A stretch of DNA of 5,786 nt from Halanaerobiales bacterium (GCA_016278415.1 JADQBV010000375.1:1-5786), one strand, 5' to 3'; shown: positions 1 to 5,634, numbered from the stretch's first letter. Made by a program: numbers and translations. Notes: generated from the sequence alone by a model not told the origin.

Positions 1-1354
1 AATTAAGATCTATACGATAATCATTTATTTCAGTAACTCTCGCTCCAAAAGGGAGCGCTGTACCTGAAATATTATAGATACCATGATTTGTTTTTAATAT
101 AACTCTAATAAAATTATTTAATCCTTCTGGTTGCTCTACATGGCTTTCTTTAATGCTAATACCTCTTTCATTTGCCACTAAATATGCATTAACAAGATTT
201 ACTCTATGATCAAGGACTGGATTTAATATATCCTTAATTAGGCTGGTAGTAAATGGTTTTAAATTTAAGTCACCAATTTCACTGCCATATTCTACTTCTA
301 TTTTTTCAATACGTTCATGGCCTTTCCAATTAGCCAAAAAGTTACCCAATTTATTAATAAGATTAAGGTAAGGTTTTGATTTATTTATATTCTGAGGATC
401 GACAGAAAAAATATTTAATGCAGAATCAGGTAATCCATCATTTTTTAGAACTGAAACTACTTGCTCAGCCGCTGTTATTGATACATTATCCATAGCTTCT
501 GTAGTAGTACCACCTAAATGACAAGTAACAATTACTTTATCATCTTGTTTTAACAATGGGTGGTCTAATGGTATTGGTTCTTCTTCATGTACATCTAGAG
601 CTGCTCCAGCAATCTTTCCTGATTCAATAGCATCTGCCAGGGCATATGTGTCTACGTTTTTCCCTCTAGCAACATTTATAACCCTAACACCATTTTTCAT
701 AAGTTTAAATTCTTCTTTGCCTAATATGTGAAAAGTCTCGTCAGTCAGTGGTGTGTGAAGAGTAATATAATCAGCCATTGTTAATAAATCCTTTAGTTCT
801 ACAAGAGGAACACTTAATTTTTCGGCTTTTTCTGGAGCTAGATAAGGGTCATATGCAATAACATTCATACCAAAACTCTGTGCATATTTTGCTACAAAAC
901 CACCTATTCTACCTAATCCAATTATCCCAAGTGTTTTATCTCTTAACTCTACTCCACTGTATTTCTTTCTATCCCAATTCCCCTTATGTAAAGAACTATT
1001 AGCCTGGGGAATATTTCTAGATAAGGATAATATCATTGCCATGGTATGTTCTGCTGCAGATATTGTATTACCAGTTGGTGTATTAAAAACTACAATACCT
1101 TTTTTGCTAGCCTCATCAATATCAATATTATCATAACCAGTACCAGCACGTCCTATAACTCTTAACTTTTTAGCTTTTTCTAATGCTTCTTTATCTAACT
1201 GAGTAAAACTCCTTACAATTATACCATCATAATCTCCTATGATATCTAGGAATTCTTCTCTGGATAACTTAGGATTGAAATAAACATCAACATTATCCTC
1301 CAGAATTTCTACTCCAGCATTTGATATAAAATCACTTACTAAAACTTTATACAT
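1..1354 (-). CDS. serA: D-3-phosphoglycerate dehydrogenase, C-terminus cut by window edge
   Basis: This enzyme oxidises 3-phosphoglycerate to 3-phosphohydroxypyruvate with NAD, the first committed step of cytosolic serine synthesis. 451 residues are visible and the frame runs off position 1 without a stop. Residues about 1-100 form the start of the substrate-binding domain, with VRSFTQ and GRAGTGYDNID. Residues about 100-285 are the NAD-binding domain, with the Rossmann motif GLGRIG at 146-151 and Asp169 at the end of the second strand. The catalytic set is Arg230 (in NVARG), Glu259 (in EEEP) and His279 (in TCHLGG). Residues from about 317 onward, including LVNAYLVANERGI, match the allosteric substrate-binding domain of the long SerA type. 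The terminal ACT domain of about 75-80 residues must lie outside. The ATG at 1354 is fixed by AAGGAG at 1371-1366 and by an in-frame TAG just upstream. One oddity is a Cys before the catalytic His where Pro is usual. serC is not upstream. Confidence 0.97.
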   Translation of the reverse strand, partial: MYKVLVSDFISNAGVEILEDNVDVYFNPKLSREEFLDIIGDYDGIIVRSFTQLDKEALEKAKKLRVIGRAGTGYDNIDIDEASKKGIVVFNTPTGNTISAAEHTMAMILSLSRNIPQANSSLHKGNWDRKKYSGVELRDKTLGIIGLGRIGGFVAKYAQSFGMNVIAYDPYLAPEKAEKLSVPLVELKDLLTMADYITLHTPLTDETFHILGKEEFKLMKNGVRVINVARGKNVDTYALADAIESGKIAGAALDVHEEEPIPLDHPLLKQDDKVIVTCHLGGTTTEAMDNVSITAAEQVVSVLKNDGLPDSALNIFSVDPQNINKSKPYLNLINKLGNFLANWKGHERIEKIEVEYGSEIGDLNLKPFTTSLIKDILNPVLDHRVNLVNAYLVANERGISIKESHVEQPEGLNNFIRVILKTNHGIYNISGTALPFGARVTEINDYRIDLN

Positions 1355-1365
1355 ATACTATCCAA

Positions 1366-1371
1366 CTCCTT
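1366..1371 (-). promoter_or_regulatory. serA ribosome binding site
   Basis: AAGGAG on the minus strand ends 11 nt before the ATG at 1354. It selects this start: the frame is closed by a TAG at 1360-1358, so no longer start is possible. Confidence 0.8.
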
Positions 1372-1392
1372 CTACCTACTTGTTATTTAATA

Positions 1393-1421
1393 ATTATATA
1401 AAAATATGTAATTAAATGCAA
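1393..1421 (-). promoter_or_regulatory. serA promoter (SigA type)
   Basis: On the minus strand, -35 TTGCAT (1421-1416) and -10 TATAAT (1398-1393, a perfect consensus hexamer) are separated by 17 nt. Transcription would start near 1386, giving a leader of about 32 nt before serA. That is too short for a T-box or riboswitch. A weaker second candidate, TTTACT (1525-1520) with TATCAT (1502-1497) and also a 17-nt spacer, would give a longer leader. Confidence 0.7.
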
Positions 1422-1477
1422 GCTAAGAGTTATTATTTTCACGATTATAGTTAGTGCTTTTAATTAAATGGGAGTGA

Positions 1478-1506
1478 TTTACTAATAATTTTTAATATGA
1501 TATACT
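1478..1506 (+). promoter_or_regulatory. Candidate promoter for the PHP phosphatase gene
   Basis: -35 TTTACT (1478-1483) and -10 TATACT (1501-1506) have a 17-nt spacer and match the consensus at 4/6 and 5/6. Transcription from about 1513 would give an untranslated leader of roughly 170 nt before the ATG at 1682. A nearer pair (TTGATG 1641, TATAAA 1664) would place the start inside the RBS, so I prefer this one. In AT-rich DNA such matches occur by chance. Confidence 0.4.
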
Positions 1507-1538
1507 AAAACATAGTTATAGTAAAAGACAATAAAAAT

Positions 1539-1592
1539 CTATCTTAAGATTATAAGTGTCCTCTGTAACTAAATTTACTTAGATAGTTTTTT
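1539..1592 (+). terminator. Weak hairpin plus T6 in the phosphatase leader
   Basis: CTATCTTAAG (1539-1548) can pair with CTTAGATAG (1578-1586), giving nine pairs with one bulged T across a 29-nt loop. TTTTTT follows at 1587-1592. It lies between the candidate promoter and the start codon, so it could act as a leader terminator or bound a short transcript of about 80 nt. The stem is AT-rich and the loop long, so it may be fortuitous. Read on the minus strand it is followed by ATTTTTATTG, so leftward termination is also possible. Confidence 0.25.
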
Positions 1593-1670
1593 AAATCAAA
1601 ATAATAACATAGAATTAATAAAGTACTGTAATAATATTCATTGATGATGTTTGAAATAATTATTATAAAA

Positions 1671-1677
1671 GAGGTGA
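1671..1677 (+). promoter_or_regulatory. RBS of the PHP phosphatase gene
   Basis: GAGGTGA lies 4 nt before the ATG at 1682. The core fits the anti-Shine-Dalgarno sequence well and supports this start. Confidence 0.75.
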
Positions 1678-1681
1678 CTTT

Positions 1682-2446
1682 ATGTATCTAGTAGACTATC
1701 ATACACATCCTTTCTCACATGGTGAAAAAGCTTATTATAATAAGGATGTCTATAAACAATTTATAAAAAGAGCAATGGATATTGGAATAAAAGAGCTTGG
1801 CTTTAGTGATCATGATGAATATGAAGAAAATTTAGATTTGACAATAATTGATTCTCTTAAAAAAGAAACAGATTTTCCTATATTAAAAGGATTAGAAATA
1901 GATTATATTCCTGGTAGAGAAGAGGAAATACTCAGGAAAAAAAATAAATATAATTTAGATTATACTATTGGTTCTGTCCATTTCATCGGAGACTGGGCTT
2001 TTGATCATCCAGATTATATTGACGAATATAAAAATAAAGATATTAATCAATCTTATATAGAGTATTTTGATATATTAAATCAAGCGGTTATATCAGGTCT
2101 ATTTAATATAATCGGACATTTTGATTTAATCAAAGTTTTTGGATTTAAGAGCAAATTAAATATCATTAATATTATAGAACCTGTTTTAAAAAACATGAAA
2201 AAATATGATTTAGTTTTAGAGATTAATACTAATGGATTGAATAAACCAATAAATGAAATATACCCTTCATTAGAAATAATTAATAAAGCACATCAACTTA
2301 AAATACCCATAACGTTTGGTTCAGATGCACATGTAGCAAATAGAGTAGGAGAAAATATCTTAAAATATCTTAAAATTATTAAAGACATCGGTTATAAGGA
2401 AATTGCTGTATTTAGAAATCAAAATTTGTCATTTAGAAACTTATAA
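1682..2446 (+). CDS. hisJ: PHP-domain phosphatase, histidinol-phosphatase (HisJ/HisK) family
   Basis: This is a 254-residue single-domain PHP protein, slightly shorter than most histidinol phosphatases of this type. By family it is a cytosolic metal-dependent enzyme converting histidinol phosphate to histidinol (EC 3.1.3.15). Metal-site motifs are seen in order: HTH (His7, His9), SDH (Asp43, His44), GLEIDYIPG (Glu72), GSVHFIG (His100), GHFDLIK (His146), LEINTNGL (Glu180) and GSDAH (Asp215, His217). The GLEIDYIPG, LEINTNG-KP and FGSDAH-VG pattern is characteristic of this clade rather than of DNA-polymerase PHP domains. The symbol follows Bacillus usage, not the E. coli histidine-binding protein of the same name. 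No his gene is adjacent; the gene stands alone, divergent from serA. A different phosphomonoester substrate is therefore possible, and substrate assignment is less certain than the fold. Confidence 0.85.
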   Translation: MYLVDYHTHPFSHGEKAYYNKDVYKQFIKRAMDIGIKELGFSDHDEYEENLDLTIIDSLKKETDFPILKGLEIDYIPGREEEILRKKNKYNLDYTIGSVHFIGDWAFDHPDYIDEYKNKDINQSYIEYFDILNQAVISGLFNIIGHFDLIKVFGFKSKLNIINIIEPVLKNMKKYDLVLEINTNGLNKPINEIYPSLEIINKAHQLKIPITFGSDAHVANRVGENILKYLKIIKDIGYKEIAVFRNQNLSFRNL

Positions 2447-2485
2447 CGGAGAATTCTATCTATTAAATTATAAGTAATTTTGAAG

Positions 2486-2515
2486 TTTATTCTATTAAAG
2501 CTTATTCTAATAAAG
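2486..2515. repeat. Two-copy 15-bp tandem repeat
   Basis: TTTATTCTATTAAAG (2486-2500) is followed directly by CTTATTCTAATAAAG (2501-2515), identical at 13 of 15 positions. Related TCTA-TAA words occur just before (2455-2470) and after (2518-2530). No function can be assigned; low-complexity AT sequence could give this by chance. Confidence 0.45.
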
Positions 2516-2642
2516 TATATCTAATAGATTCTGTATAGTTAAACATTGAAATAGCATCGAAAATTTAATGAGTCCTTTTGAATCGGTTTAAAAACTTCTT
2601 ATTGATAATTACTGTATTTTTCAAACTTAATAATTTTACTGG

Positions 2643-2678
2643 AATTAAACAGGACCTTTAATAAGGTCCTGTTTAATT
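2643..2678 (+). terminator. Strong hairpin: terminator of the phosphatase transcript or attenuator of the importer operon
   Basis: AATTAAACAGGACCTT (2643-2658) and its exact reverse complement (2663-2678) form a perfect 16-bp stem closed by a TAAT loop. The T-rich stretch ATTATTTATT follows the GC core on the plus strand, which fits an intrinsic terminator in that direction. It sits 197 nt after the phosphatase stop codon and 68 nt before the start of the binding-protein gene. It could therefore end the upstream transcript or act as a conditional terminator in an importer leader. The T tract is interrupted by A, so efficiency may be moderate. Confidence 0.7.
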
Positions 2679-2683
2679 ATTTA

Positions 2684-2713
2684 TTCACAGAAATTGTTAA
2701 TTTTACATAATAT
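2684..2713 (+). promoter_or_regulatory. Candidate promoter of the ABC importer operon
   Basis: -35 TTCACA (2684-2689, 5/6) and -10 TAATAT (2708-2713, 4/6) are 18 nt apart. A start near 2720 would give a leader of about 26 nt, downstream of the hairpin. If this promoter is real and used alone, the hairpin belongs to the upstream gene and is not an attenuator. Confidence 0.35.
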
Positions 2714-2731
2714 ATTTGTGACACTAAAATT

Positions 2732-2738
2732 AGGGAGG
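2732..2738 (+). promoter_or_regulatory. RBS that selects a TTG start for the binding-protein gene
   Basis: AGGGAGG ends 7 nt before TTG 2746 but 19 nt before the first in-frame ATG at 2758. The spacing strongly favours TTG as the start codon. Confidence 0.75.
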
Positions 2739-2745
2739 GATTATT

Positions 2746-3756
2746 TTGTATCGTAAAATGTTTGTGCTAGTCTTGTTTATATTTCTATTGGTCGGCACTT
2801 GTAGTCAAGTACTTTTTGCAGAAGATAGTTTACAAAATGTTAGGCTTATTGAAGTTGTACATTCGATCTTTTACGCACCACAATATGTAGCATTAGAGAA
2901 GGGTTTATTTGAAGAAGAAGGATTATCTGTTGAACTTTCAACAGCTTGGGGTGGTGATAAAGCAGCAGCTTCTCTTATGGCTGGTAGTGGAGATATCGCC
3001 TTAATAGGTCCAGAACCAACAATATATATATATCAACAGGGTGCAAAAGATTACATAGTTAACTTTGCACAATTGACAAATACAGCAGGATCATTTCTTG
3101 TAGCAAGAGAACCTATGCCTGATTTTTCCTGGGAAGATGTACGAGGTAAATCAATCATAGGCAATAGACCAGGAGGGGCTCCACAAATGGTCCTTGAATA
3201 TTCATTAAAGGAGAGAGGTATTATCCCTGGCGAGGATGTTGATGTGATAACAAATTTAGATTTTACAGCAAATGCAGGGGCATTTGTTGGTGGACTGGGA
3301 GACTTTGTTCAATTGTTTGAACCTGCCGCATCTACATTAGAATCTGAAAACCAAGGATATGTTGTTGGTTCATTTGGAGAAGCTGGTGGTAATGTCCCAT
3401 ACACTGTTTTTATGGCAAAAGAAAAATATATTCAAGAGAATCCAGAGATAATTCAATCATTTACTAATGCAATATATAAGGCACAAATATGGGTGGAAAA
3501 ACATACCATTGAAGAAATAGCAGAAACAATAAAACCTAATTTTCCAGACACAAATACAGAAATATTAATTAAAGTAATAAAAAGATATAGAGATCAAGGC
3601 GCATGGGATAAAAACCCAATTATAGAAAAGGAAGTATTTGAACACTATGAAAATATTATAATACTTGCTGGGGAGTTAGAAGAGAAAGTTGATTATGATG
3701 CTCTAGTCAATACAGACTTTGCTAGGAATGCAATTTTACAGGTGAATAAAGAATAG
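2746..3756 (+). CDS. ABC importer substrate-binding protein, NMT1/THI5-like (SsuA/TauA/ThiY superfamily)
   Basis: This extracytoplasmic binding protein captures the solute for the ATPase and permease encoded next. The protein has 336 residues and starts at a TTG chosen by the RBS. Residues 1-25 are a Sec signal peptide: Arg3/Lys4, a hydrophobic core at 6-17, and a likely cleavage after Ala25 (LFA|ED). Cys19 in VGTC could be a lipobox, but Thr before Cys is unusual, so membrane anchoring is unsettled. The mature part opens with the family pattern FYAPQYVALEKGLFEEEGL (residues about 43-61). GSGDIALIGPE and FSWEDVRGKSIIGNRPGG follow, all typical of the two-lobe NMT1-like fold. Relatives bind sulfonates, taurine, nitrate, pyrimidine thiamine precursors or riboflavin. 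Nothing visible here decides between them, so I give no gene symbol. The gene is visibly less AT-biased than the phosphatase gene before it. Confidence 0.9.
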   Translation: MYRKMFVLVLFIFLLVGTCSQVLFAEDSLQNVRLIEVVHSIFYAPQYVALEKGLFEEEGLSVELSTAWGGDKAAASLMAGSGDIALIGPEPTIYIYQQGAKDYIVNFAQLTNTAGSFLVAREPMPDFSWEDVRGKSIIGNRPGGAPQMVLEYSLKERGIIPGEDVDVITNLDFTANAGAFVGGLGDFVQLFEPAASTLESENQGYVVGSFGEAGGNVPYTVFMAKEKYIQENPEIIQSFTNAIYKAQIWVEKHTIEEIAETIKPNFPDTNTEILIKVIKRYRDQGAWDKNPIIEKEVFEHYENIIILAGELEEKVDYDALVNTDFARNAILQVNKE

Positions 3757-3783
3757 ATATATAAAACTCATTCTAATATATCT
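3755..3783 (+). other. Intercistronic hairpin after the binding-protein gene
   Basis: AGATATAT (3755-3762) and ATATATCT (3776-3783) form an 8-bp perfect stem with a 13-nt loop. It begins within the stop codon of the binding-protein gene and is followed by a T-rich stretch. Such structures between binding-protein and ATPase genes often protect the upstream mRNA or cause partial termination, so that binding protein is made in excess. The stem is almost all A-T, so this is tentative. Confidence 0.3.
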
Positions 3784-3827
3784 TTATATCTTATTTCGAA
3801 TCATTTATACAGATATTTAAATTATAT

Positions 3828-3834
3828 GGGGGGG
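3828..3834 (+). promoter_or_regulatory. All-G ribosome binding site of the ATPase gene
   Basis: A run of seven G ends 5 nt before the ATG at 3840. It can pair with the anti-Shine-Dalgarno sequence using a G-U wobble in place of the usual A-U. It is an unusual form compared with GGAGG at the other genes here. Confidence 0.6.
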
Positions 3835-3839
3835 TATTA

Positions 3840-4604
3840 ATGGAAAATATAATAGAAATGAAAAATATATTAAAAAAGTATGTTTCTATCAAAGGGGAAA
3901 CGCTTGCTATTAAAGAAATAAATTTAGTTATTAAAAAAAATGAATTTATTAGTATTGTAGGACCTAGCGGTTGTGGAAAAAGTACATTATTATCGATAAT
4001 TAATGGATTAATCCCCCCTAATAGTGGAAATGTTTATATAAACAAAAAGAAAGTAACAAATATTTGTTCTGATATTGGTTATATGCTTCAAGAAGATTAT
4101 TTGTTTGAATGGCGAACTGTGTTTAACAATGTTAGATTAGGATTAGAAATCAAGGGTATGGTTAATAAAGATACGCCAAAGATAATAAACAATTTATTAG
4201 ATAGTTATGGTTTATTAGATTTCGCTGATCATTATCCAGGTGAATTATCAGGGGGTATGAGACAAAGGGTTGCTCTTGCTAGGACATTAGCAACAAATCC
4301 AAATATATTATTACTTGATGAGCCATTTTCATCCTTAGATTATCAAACAAAATTAACTCTAGAAGAAGAGATGTCTAATATATTAAAAAAAGAAAAGAAA
4401 ACAGTAGTGCTTGTAACTCATGATATTGCAGAGGCAATTTCAATGGCAGATAAAGTAATTATTTTATCGAAGAGACCTGCTGTTATCAAGAAAACTGTAG
4501 AAATTGATTTTAAAGATGATATAACACCTATAGAAAAGAGAAATAAAAGGAAATTTCAAGAGTATTTCGATTTAATCTGGAAGGAGTTAGATATCTATGT
4601 TTAA
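3840..4604 (+). CDS. ABC importer ATP-binding protein (SsuB/TauB/ThiZ-like)
   Basis: This cytoplasmic nucleotide-binding subunit powers uptake by ATP hydrolysis. Its 254 residues are a normal length for the family, and all catalytic motifs are intact. Walker A is GPSGCGKST at 41-49, the Q-loop Gln is 84 (MLQED), the signature LSGGMRQR is at 136-143, Walker B ILLLDEP at 156-162, the D-loop SSLD at 164-167 and the switch His is 194 (VTHD). The EWR segment after the Q-loop (90-92) is typical of the nitrate/sulfonate/taurine importer branch. There is no long C-terminal regulatory domain. The gene lies 83 bp after the binding-protein gene and overlaps the permease gene by 8 bp. That makes it part of the same transcription unit and likely translationally coupled to the permease. 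Confidence 0.95.
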   Translation: MENIIEMKNILKKYVSIKGETLAIKEINLVIKKNEFISIVGPSGCGKSTLLSIINGLIPPNSGNVYINKKKVTNICSDIGYMLQEDYLFEWRTVFNNVRLGLEIKGMVNKDTPKIINNLLDSYGLLDFADHYPGELSGGMRQRVALARTLATNPNILLLDEPFSSLDYQTKLTLEEEMSNILKKEKKTVVLVTHDIAEAISMADKVIILSKRPAVIKKTVEIDFKDDITPIEKRNKRKFQEYFDLIWKELDIYV

Positions 4605-5427
4605 ATCGTTTATTAAAGGAATGCTAAGCAAAGATGCTGTTAGTGAAGATCATGCGATCTTTCTTTGTAATGTCAGAAAAAGAAATATTACTATTCGATT
4701 TTTTCAATTATTTATTCTAGTGAGTTTCTTTTTATCTTGGGAAATTTTAGCCAGAACAGAAGTTATTAATAGTTTTTTGATGAGTCAACCCAGTAAAATG
4801 TGGGATCTTTTTCTTCAAATGTCTATGGATGGACGTTTGTTCCAACATATCAGAATAACTCTTATTGAAGATATAGTTGGATTTACTTTAGGAACATTTT
4901 TCGGAACATTAATCGCAATTTCACTTTGGTGGTCAGATTATTTATTTGAATTATTAGAACCATATATAATTATTATGAATAGTATTCCCAAAGTGGCACT
5001 AGGACCTGTTATAATAGTCTGGTTAGGAAATGGACCTGCAGCAATAATAGTAATGGCATTATTAGTTTCAATAGTTGTAACTATATTAATGCTAACAAAT
5101 GGCTTTAGAGAAGTTGAAAGTAACAAAATAAAATTATTGAAGACCTTAGGGGCCAAAAAAATCCAGATTCTTCTTAAAGTGATTCTACCTTCAAGTATAC
5201 CTACTATATTTTCGGCAATTAAAGTTAGTGTTGGTTTATCCCTTGTAGGAACAATAGTAGGAGAGTTTTTGGTTTCTAAGGCTGGTTTGGGATACCTAAT
5301 TGTGTATGGGGGGCAAGTTTTTAATCTCCATATGGTTATGACAAGTATTGTCATTCTTTCAATAATCGCTGGGCTTATGTATTATTTAATAGTTTTAATG
5401 GAAAAAATAATGGTAAAATGGAAATAA
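4597..5427 (+). CDS. ABC importer permease (SsuC/TauC/ThiX-like, BPD_transp_1 family)
   Basis: This integral membrane subunit, probably acting as a homodimer, forms the translocation path. Of its 276 residues, an N-terminal cytoplasmic stretch of about 35 is followed by six likely membrane segments, near 36-53, 89-110, 121-143, 148-168, 204-224 and 247-268. The EAA-type coupling loop lies at about 174-198, with Gly185 and ILP at 196-198 (LLKTLGAKKI then VILPSSIP); it docks on the ATPase. SKAGLGYLI at 227-235 is a hallmark of the sulfonate/nitrate-type permeases. The start ATG 4597 lies 10 nt after AAGGAG (4581-4586), which is inside the ATPase gene, and the two frames overlap by 8 bp. It is the last gene of the operon. 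An antisense reading frame of 138 codons lies within it and is not a gene. Confidence 0.95.
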   Translation: MFKSFIKGMLSKDAVSEDHAIFLCNVRKRNITIRFFQLFILVSFFLSWEILARTEVINSFLMSQPSKMWDLFLQMSMDGRLFQHIRITLIEDIVGFTLGTFFGTLIAISLWWSDYLFELLEPYIIIMNSIPKVALGPVIIVWLGNGPAAIIVMALLVSIVVTILMLTNGFREVESNKIKLLKTLGAKKIQILLKVILPSSIPTIFSAIKVSVGLSLVGTIVGEFLVSKAGLGYLIVYGGQVFNLHMVMTSIVILSIIAGLMYYLIVLMEKIMVKWK

Positions 5428-5451
5428 ATATTATATTAAAATATAATGTTT
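5426..5451. repeat. AT-only inverted repeat at the permease stop codon
   Basis: ATTATATT (5430-5437) and AATATAAT (5440-5447) are perfect inverted copies two bases apart. The pairing extends by a T-G wobble and AAA/TTT to 5426 and 5451. The stem has no G-C pair and is not followed by a clean T run, so it is at best a weak terminator or an mRNA 3' end structure. Confidence 0.3.
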
Positions 5452-5477
5452 AAAAATTATCCTGATATATTATAAAT

Positions 5478-5493
5478 TGATAATTAATTGTCA
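5478..5493. repeat. Near-palindrome in the convergent intergenic region
   Basis: TGATAATTAATTGTCA is a 16-bp palindrome except for one mismatched pair of positions. It could be a regulator site, but it lies between two gene ends with no promoter nearby that needs one. Chance is a good explanation. Confidence 0.2.
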
Positions 5494-5591
5494 TAACGCA
5501 GTTTCGAATTTTATTTTAATATTTACAGTAACATTACAAATTTTATATTTCTTATATAAAGGAAGCAGTATATTACTTTTTAAATATAAGA

Positions 5592-5628
5592 AAAGCGGTG
5601 CAGATGATTAAACCCACTGCACCTCTTT
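5592..5628. terminator. Bidirectional terminator between the importer operon and lexA
   Basis: GGTGCAG (5597-5603) and CTGCACC (5617-5623) make a perfect 7-bp GC-rich stem with a 13-nt loop. AAAG/CTTT (5592-5595 and 5625-5628) extends it across one mismatch. Read leftward it lies 7 nt after the lexA stop codon and runs into CTTTTCTTATATTT, a good intrinsic terminator. Read rightward it ends in CTTTATT, less strong, about 165 nt after the permease stop. The main use is probably lexA termination. Confidence 0.75.
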
Positions 5629-5634
5629 ATTGAA

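Larger units (their letters stand above)
1355..1681. other. Divergent intergenic region between serA and the PHP phosphatase gene
   Basis: 327 bp of very AT-rich DNA with no credible coding frame. The only small frame seen on the plus strand (ATG 1644, 15 codons) lacks a ribosome binding site. The region holds the serA promoter and RBS on the minus strand, a candidate rightward promoter at 1478-1506, a weak hairpin plus T run at 1539-1592, and the RBS of the phosphatase gene at 1671-1677. I see no T-box signature or known riboswitch core on either strand. Confidence 0.7.
2447..2745. other. Intergenic region upstream of the ABC importer
   Basis: 299 bp of AT-rich DNA without a credible gene. 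From left to right it holds a degenerate 15-bp tandem repeat (2486-2515), a 7-codon ATG frame MSPFESV at 2568-2591 without an RBS, a strong hairpin at 2643-2678, a candidate promoter at 2684-2713 and the RBS at 2732-2738. The conserved cores of the TPP, FMN, SAM and T-box leaders were looked for by eye and not found. Confidence 0.6.

Noticed and set aside
1355..1681. Serine T-box leader for serA
   Set aside because: No T-box core sequence or terminator-antiterminator pair was found on the minus strand, and the best promoter leaves only about 32 nt of leader.
1644..1691. 15-codon ATG frame overlapping the start of the phosphatase gene
   Set aside because: It has no ribosome binding site and no coding character; the good RBS at 1671-1677 serves the phosphatase start.
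2568..2591. Seven-codon frame MSPFESV as a genuine leader peptide gene
   Set aside because: No Shine-Dalgarno sequence precedes it and its residues show no run of one amino acid as in classical attenuators. It is kept only as part of the leader finding.
2702..2730. Promoter TTTACA-17-TAAAAT just before the binding-protein gene
   Set aside because: The match to consensus is good (5/6 and 5/6), but transcription would begin inside the RBS, leaving no usable Shine-Dalgarno sequence.
2447..2745. TPP or FMN riboswitch upstream of a thiamine-precursor or riboflavin-like importer
   Set aside because: The conserved CUGAGA and pyrophosphate-sensor cores of the TPP element and the conserved FMN element segments are absent on reading both strands.
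4938..5354. 138-codon open frame on the minus strand inside the permease gene
   Set aside because: It is antisense to a well-conserved permease, shows no recognisable domain, and is explained as a shadow frame of the permease codons.
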